NCBI GenBank assembly: GCA_013398175.1
Contig: VZRZ01006168.1
Span: forward strand, 914,739 to 978,738
DNA from: Climacteris rufus
Lineage: Eukaryota; Chordata; Aves; Passeriformes; Climacteridae
Direction: 5' to 3'
Length of the DNA: 64,000 nt
Part shown: positions 61,072-64,000 of the stretch, in pieces
Layout of the letters: every line of letters begins with the position of its first letter
How positions within the stretch are numbered: position 1 is the first letter of the stretch
Made by a program: the position numbers and the translations under genes
Notes under the pieces: generated by a model
Database searches by the model: none
What the model saw: only the letters and a program-made list of their open reading frames with translations
Told to the model about the DNA's origin: nothing

Positions 61072-64000
61072 ATAAATCATAAATCTATCAGCCAGAAAGA
61101 GATAAGAAAACAGCCAAATAAACTATGGATTTTTTTCCCCAAGGATCTGCTAGACCTAATACAATTTTTGGAAACACTAAAATGGTTTTTGTTTGTGTTT
61201 TTCTGATCATTGGTTAGAAATGAATACTAACAATAGCCAAATATATCACTGATAAGATCTAAAGTGAGACAATTTTGAACAAGAGACATGAAACAACAGA
61301 AGATTGATGGGCAAGATACTTGAGCTGCTTCTGCAAAGCCCAGTCACAATGCCCTCCCTGGAGGAATTCCATCACTAGGGCTGTCTCCTGAAACCTGCCC
61401 AAGCTATATCCTGCAATCAGCATCACTTTTACCTCCACAGAGGTGGTCTTCTTGGGGCTTATTTTAATTATGATATTTAACCAAAGGAGATTTAAACACT
61501 CACTTAAAGGGGGTACATTCCTTAATTATCCCTAAAATGGAAGAACCTGTGTGGTTTCACACAAATGGTTAGTTATATCACATCCTAAATATGGCATATG
61601 CTGAGAAGTGGTGAATGAAGTCAAATAAACTACAGGAAAAAAAAATCTTCCTATAATTAGAGACAGACTGCAAAAAATTCCATCACACAAATACAACATA
61701 TATGCTACGCGTAACAATATCATTTGGTTTAATGATTTATAACCTGTTATTTTATATATCTATATAGATATATCCTGTAACATCAAAACTACTGCACATA
61801 TTTAAAAAGAAAAGAAGAAAAAACTTATAAAAATATTAGTGATTAAATAGCATAGACAGTGCTTTTTTAGTGCCAGAGATCTCTCTTTGATAGTTTGTCT
61901 CTCTGGTATTCATGCCTGTCTGTTTTTGTTTTTAAAGCTATCCATGTATTTCAGTTTTAGCCTTGCAAAAATACAGACTTCAGTGGAAATACAGATACCT
62001 AGGAAGGTAGAAGGGTTAGAAGGGTCTAGAAGGGTTTTTTTCTTTATGTGACAAGATTTAGGTATTATACTTTAGGCAGTTTTAGTATTTTTTAAATTTT
62101 CTGCTTGATTTAATATTTTCATTCTTCTAAACATTTAAATAAACCTTCACTTTATTTATCCCCATTACCCAAAAATTCCCTTGATGAAACTAAATTTTTA
62201 CTGTGTACATTTTGCTGGGGGCAAAATCATAGCTCTTATGAATTCAATGGTTACTCCAAATTTAAATTAAAATTGTTATTTCTGAAACTCTTAGGAGACA
62301 CTCTTGTCTTACAAGGAACTGAAATAATTTGAATTGTGATAGGAATGCCAGCCTCCACGCTGCCTGAAAATCAGCTTAATGTTCTTCTGATGTTAATGTT
62401 TACTATTAAACACATAAATTCTATCACTTCTTCCAGTGTGAAGCCAAAATAAAGCAGACCAGACCGATTTATCCTTTCCCTGCTGTTTTGAATTTTTGGC
62501 TTGCTGTGCTGAAGAAAAAAGGTACAGATTTATTTTAAACACGAAGTTTAATGTGATCTTTGATCTTTGCACTTCAAAAAGTTTTTTTTGCCTGGAACAG
62601 TCTTCCACAGATGAGTTATAAATCCCTGAAAACAGAAATTTATAATGGAAAAGCTGTCACCACAATAATTATGGTAGCATAAATGCAGTGCTGCTTCTAT
62701 AGTTAGTCACTGCTTAAAAATAAAAACAAGGAAAAGATGTTCTGATATAAAATCTATCTTTACAGTACTCGATGTCAAATGTTCAATGTTTGGTTAACTG
62801 TGTTTTTAAAAAGTGATTGCTATAGTGCATTCCTTCTTTATTTATTTTCTTTTGAGAACATGAATCTGTTGGTGTATAAAGGAATACATTTCCACTGGCA
62901 GATAGGAGCTGGAAAAGGGCAAAGATTACATATATCAAAAAGCTTCATTGCATGATAAAAAAAATCTCGGGTGTTTACTTAGAAAAACCATTAACTGGTT
63001 GGGGTTTTTTTTTTTTTTTTTTTGAGCTTTCATTCTTTGTCAGCGGTTTGGATTCAGAGCCTCTAAATTTAAAAATTTCTATCGATCTCCTGTAGGTCTT
63101 GGCTTCCTTCTGATTGCTTCTGGACTTATGCCGGCTCTTTGGGCTTAAAATGAATTTAGAGGAGTGAAGTCACTTAAACATAATTTAAATTATCTCATAT
63201 GGGAAACTTAGTAGACATTTAATAGATTGTGTGTTTCTGCTTGCTGATACTGAAAGCATATATTGTAGTATATTAGTATGTACCTATCTGGCACAGGGAA
63301 AAGGCATCTATCATGGAATGGTACAAATTTCATTATGACAATCTTCCAGGATACATCTAAAAAAAAAATTATAGAGAAAAAATTGTCTGGTGATACAGCA
63401 TGCTGTGCTGTAAGGTTTTCTGGACTTCAAAAGGCATACAAAAAGCATAAGAGATAAAAATGCTTATGAAGTGGAAATAGACAACTTTGGTGCTACAAAG
63501 TACTGTTGTAAAGCTGACACTGCAATCCAAAGATTTTGGCCATGGCTGCAATATTTGTGAACCCCTGAATTTTAACTGTACACAGACTTATGTATTTTAC
63601 CCTTTGCATGGTTCAGAATGTGACAGAAGGATCTTTTAACATGACTGAAGATAAAGCAATACAGAGCAGTAGCTGTGGCAGTCCCACTGAGGTATCTCTT
63701 AAGAAGCTGGGTGTAACACAGAGAAAGAGACTTCATTTTTTTTGTGTTTTGAGTTTTCCCAGACTGCTCTCTGTGAAGTCTTCTCTGCCATTCTCTTTCT
63801 GCATAATTGTGTCATAATCATCTTTTCTATTTCCAACTCTGTTTTAAAACACATTTCTTCCTAACAGACTGCTGAACATTAAACCTTCCATGGAAAGATG
63901 TGATTGTAGAAATCTTCAGAGAGAGCAGTCTTTCTCATTACTGATCGTGGGTGATATTATGGGATCTGGCATAGCTGCAAAACATGTTCATCTTATTCCA
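61072..64000. other. Intergenic, nothing recognised
   Basis: AT-rich sequence to the right edge with short open frames only. Confidence 0.6.
63005..63023. repeat. Poly-T tract
   Basis: A run of 19 T after GGTTGGGG. It could be the tail of a retroposed sequence on the minus strand, but no body was recognised. Confidence 0.9.

Noticed and set aside
25886..64000. PIM3 or another gene expected to the right of CRELD2 from mammalian gene order
   Set aside because: No kinase motif or other recognisable exon was seen. If order is conserved, the next gene lies beyond the right edge or in unassembled GC-rich sequence.
1..64000. tRNA, rRNA, CRISPR or bacterial operon features
   Set aside because: None were seen. 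The sequence is vertebrate, with introns and CR1 repeats.

Overview
This is vertebrate nuclear DNA, almost certainly avian. It has split genes with GT-AG introns, a CpG island, and many CR1 (chicken repeat 1) LINE tails. It also has several short retroviral LTRs of the kind scattered through bird genomes and long stretches of AT-rich intergenic sequence. A songbird or related bird is plausible, but that is inference. There are two assembly gaps (12450-13182 and 35638-35717). No bacterial-type features, CRISPR arrays, rRNA or tRNA genes were seen.

The left 26 kb holds a divergent pair of endoplasmic-reticulum genes. On the minus strand lies ALG12, the Dol-P-Man:Man7GlcNAc2-PP-dolichol alpha-1,6-mannosyltransferase. 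Eight coding exons can be joined in frame from the start codon at 9085 to a donor at 3116, giving residues 1 to about 414. The last roughly 75 residues of the family are not in the window and probably lie beyond its left edge. On the plus strand lies CRELD2 (cysteine-rich with EGF-like domains 2), complete in ten exons from 13216 to 25374. It encodes 368 residues with a signal peptide, a CXXC motif, EGF and furin-like repeats and a C-terminal HDDL. The two genes face away from each other across a GC-rich CpG island that is mostly lost in the 733-base gap, so the shared promoter cannot be read. Both proteins act in the ER: ALG12 builds the N-glycan precursor and CRELD2 is an ER-stress-induced folding factor.

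From about 26 kb to the right end no protein-coding gene was recognised. What can be supported there is repeats. There are two solo LTRs of one family (35545-36326 and 54310-54986), each with its own perfect 6-bp target-site duplication. There are two short LTRs of a second family (59444-59704 and 60828-61071), three single LTR-like segments, CR1 fragments and simple repeats. Most open frames in this half are chance or repeat-derived.
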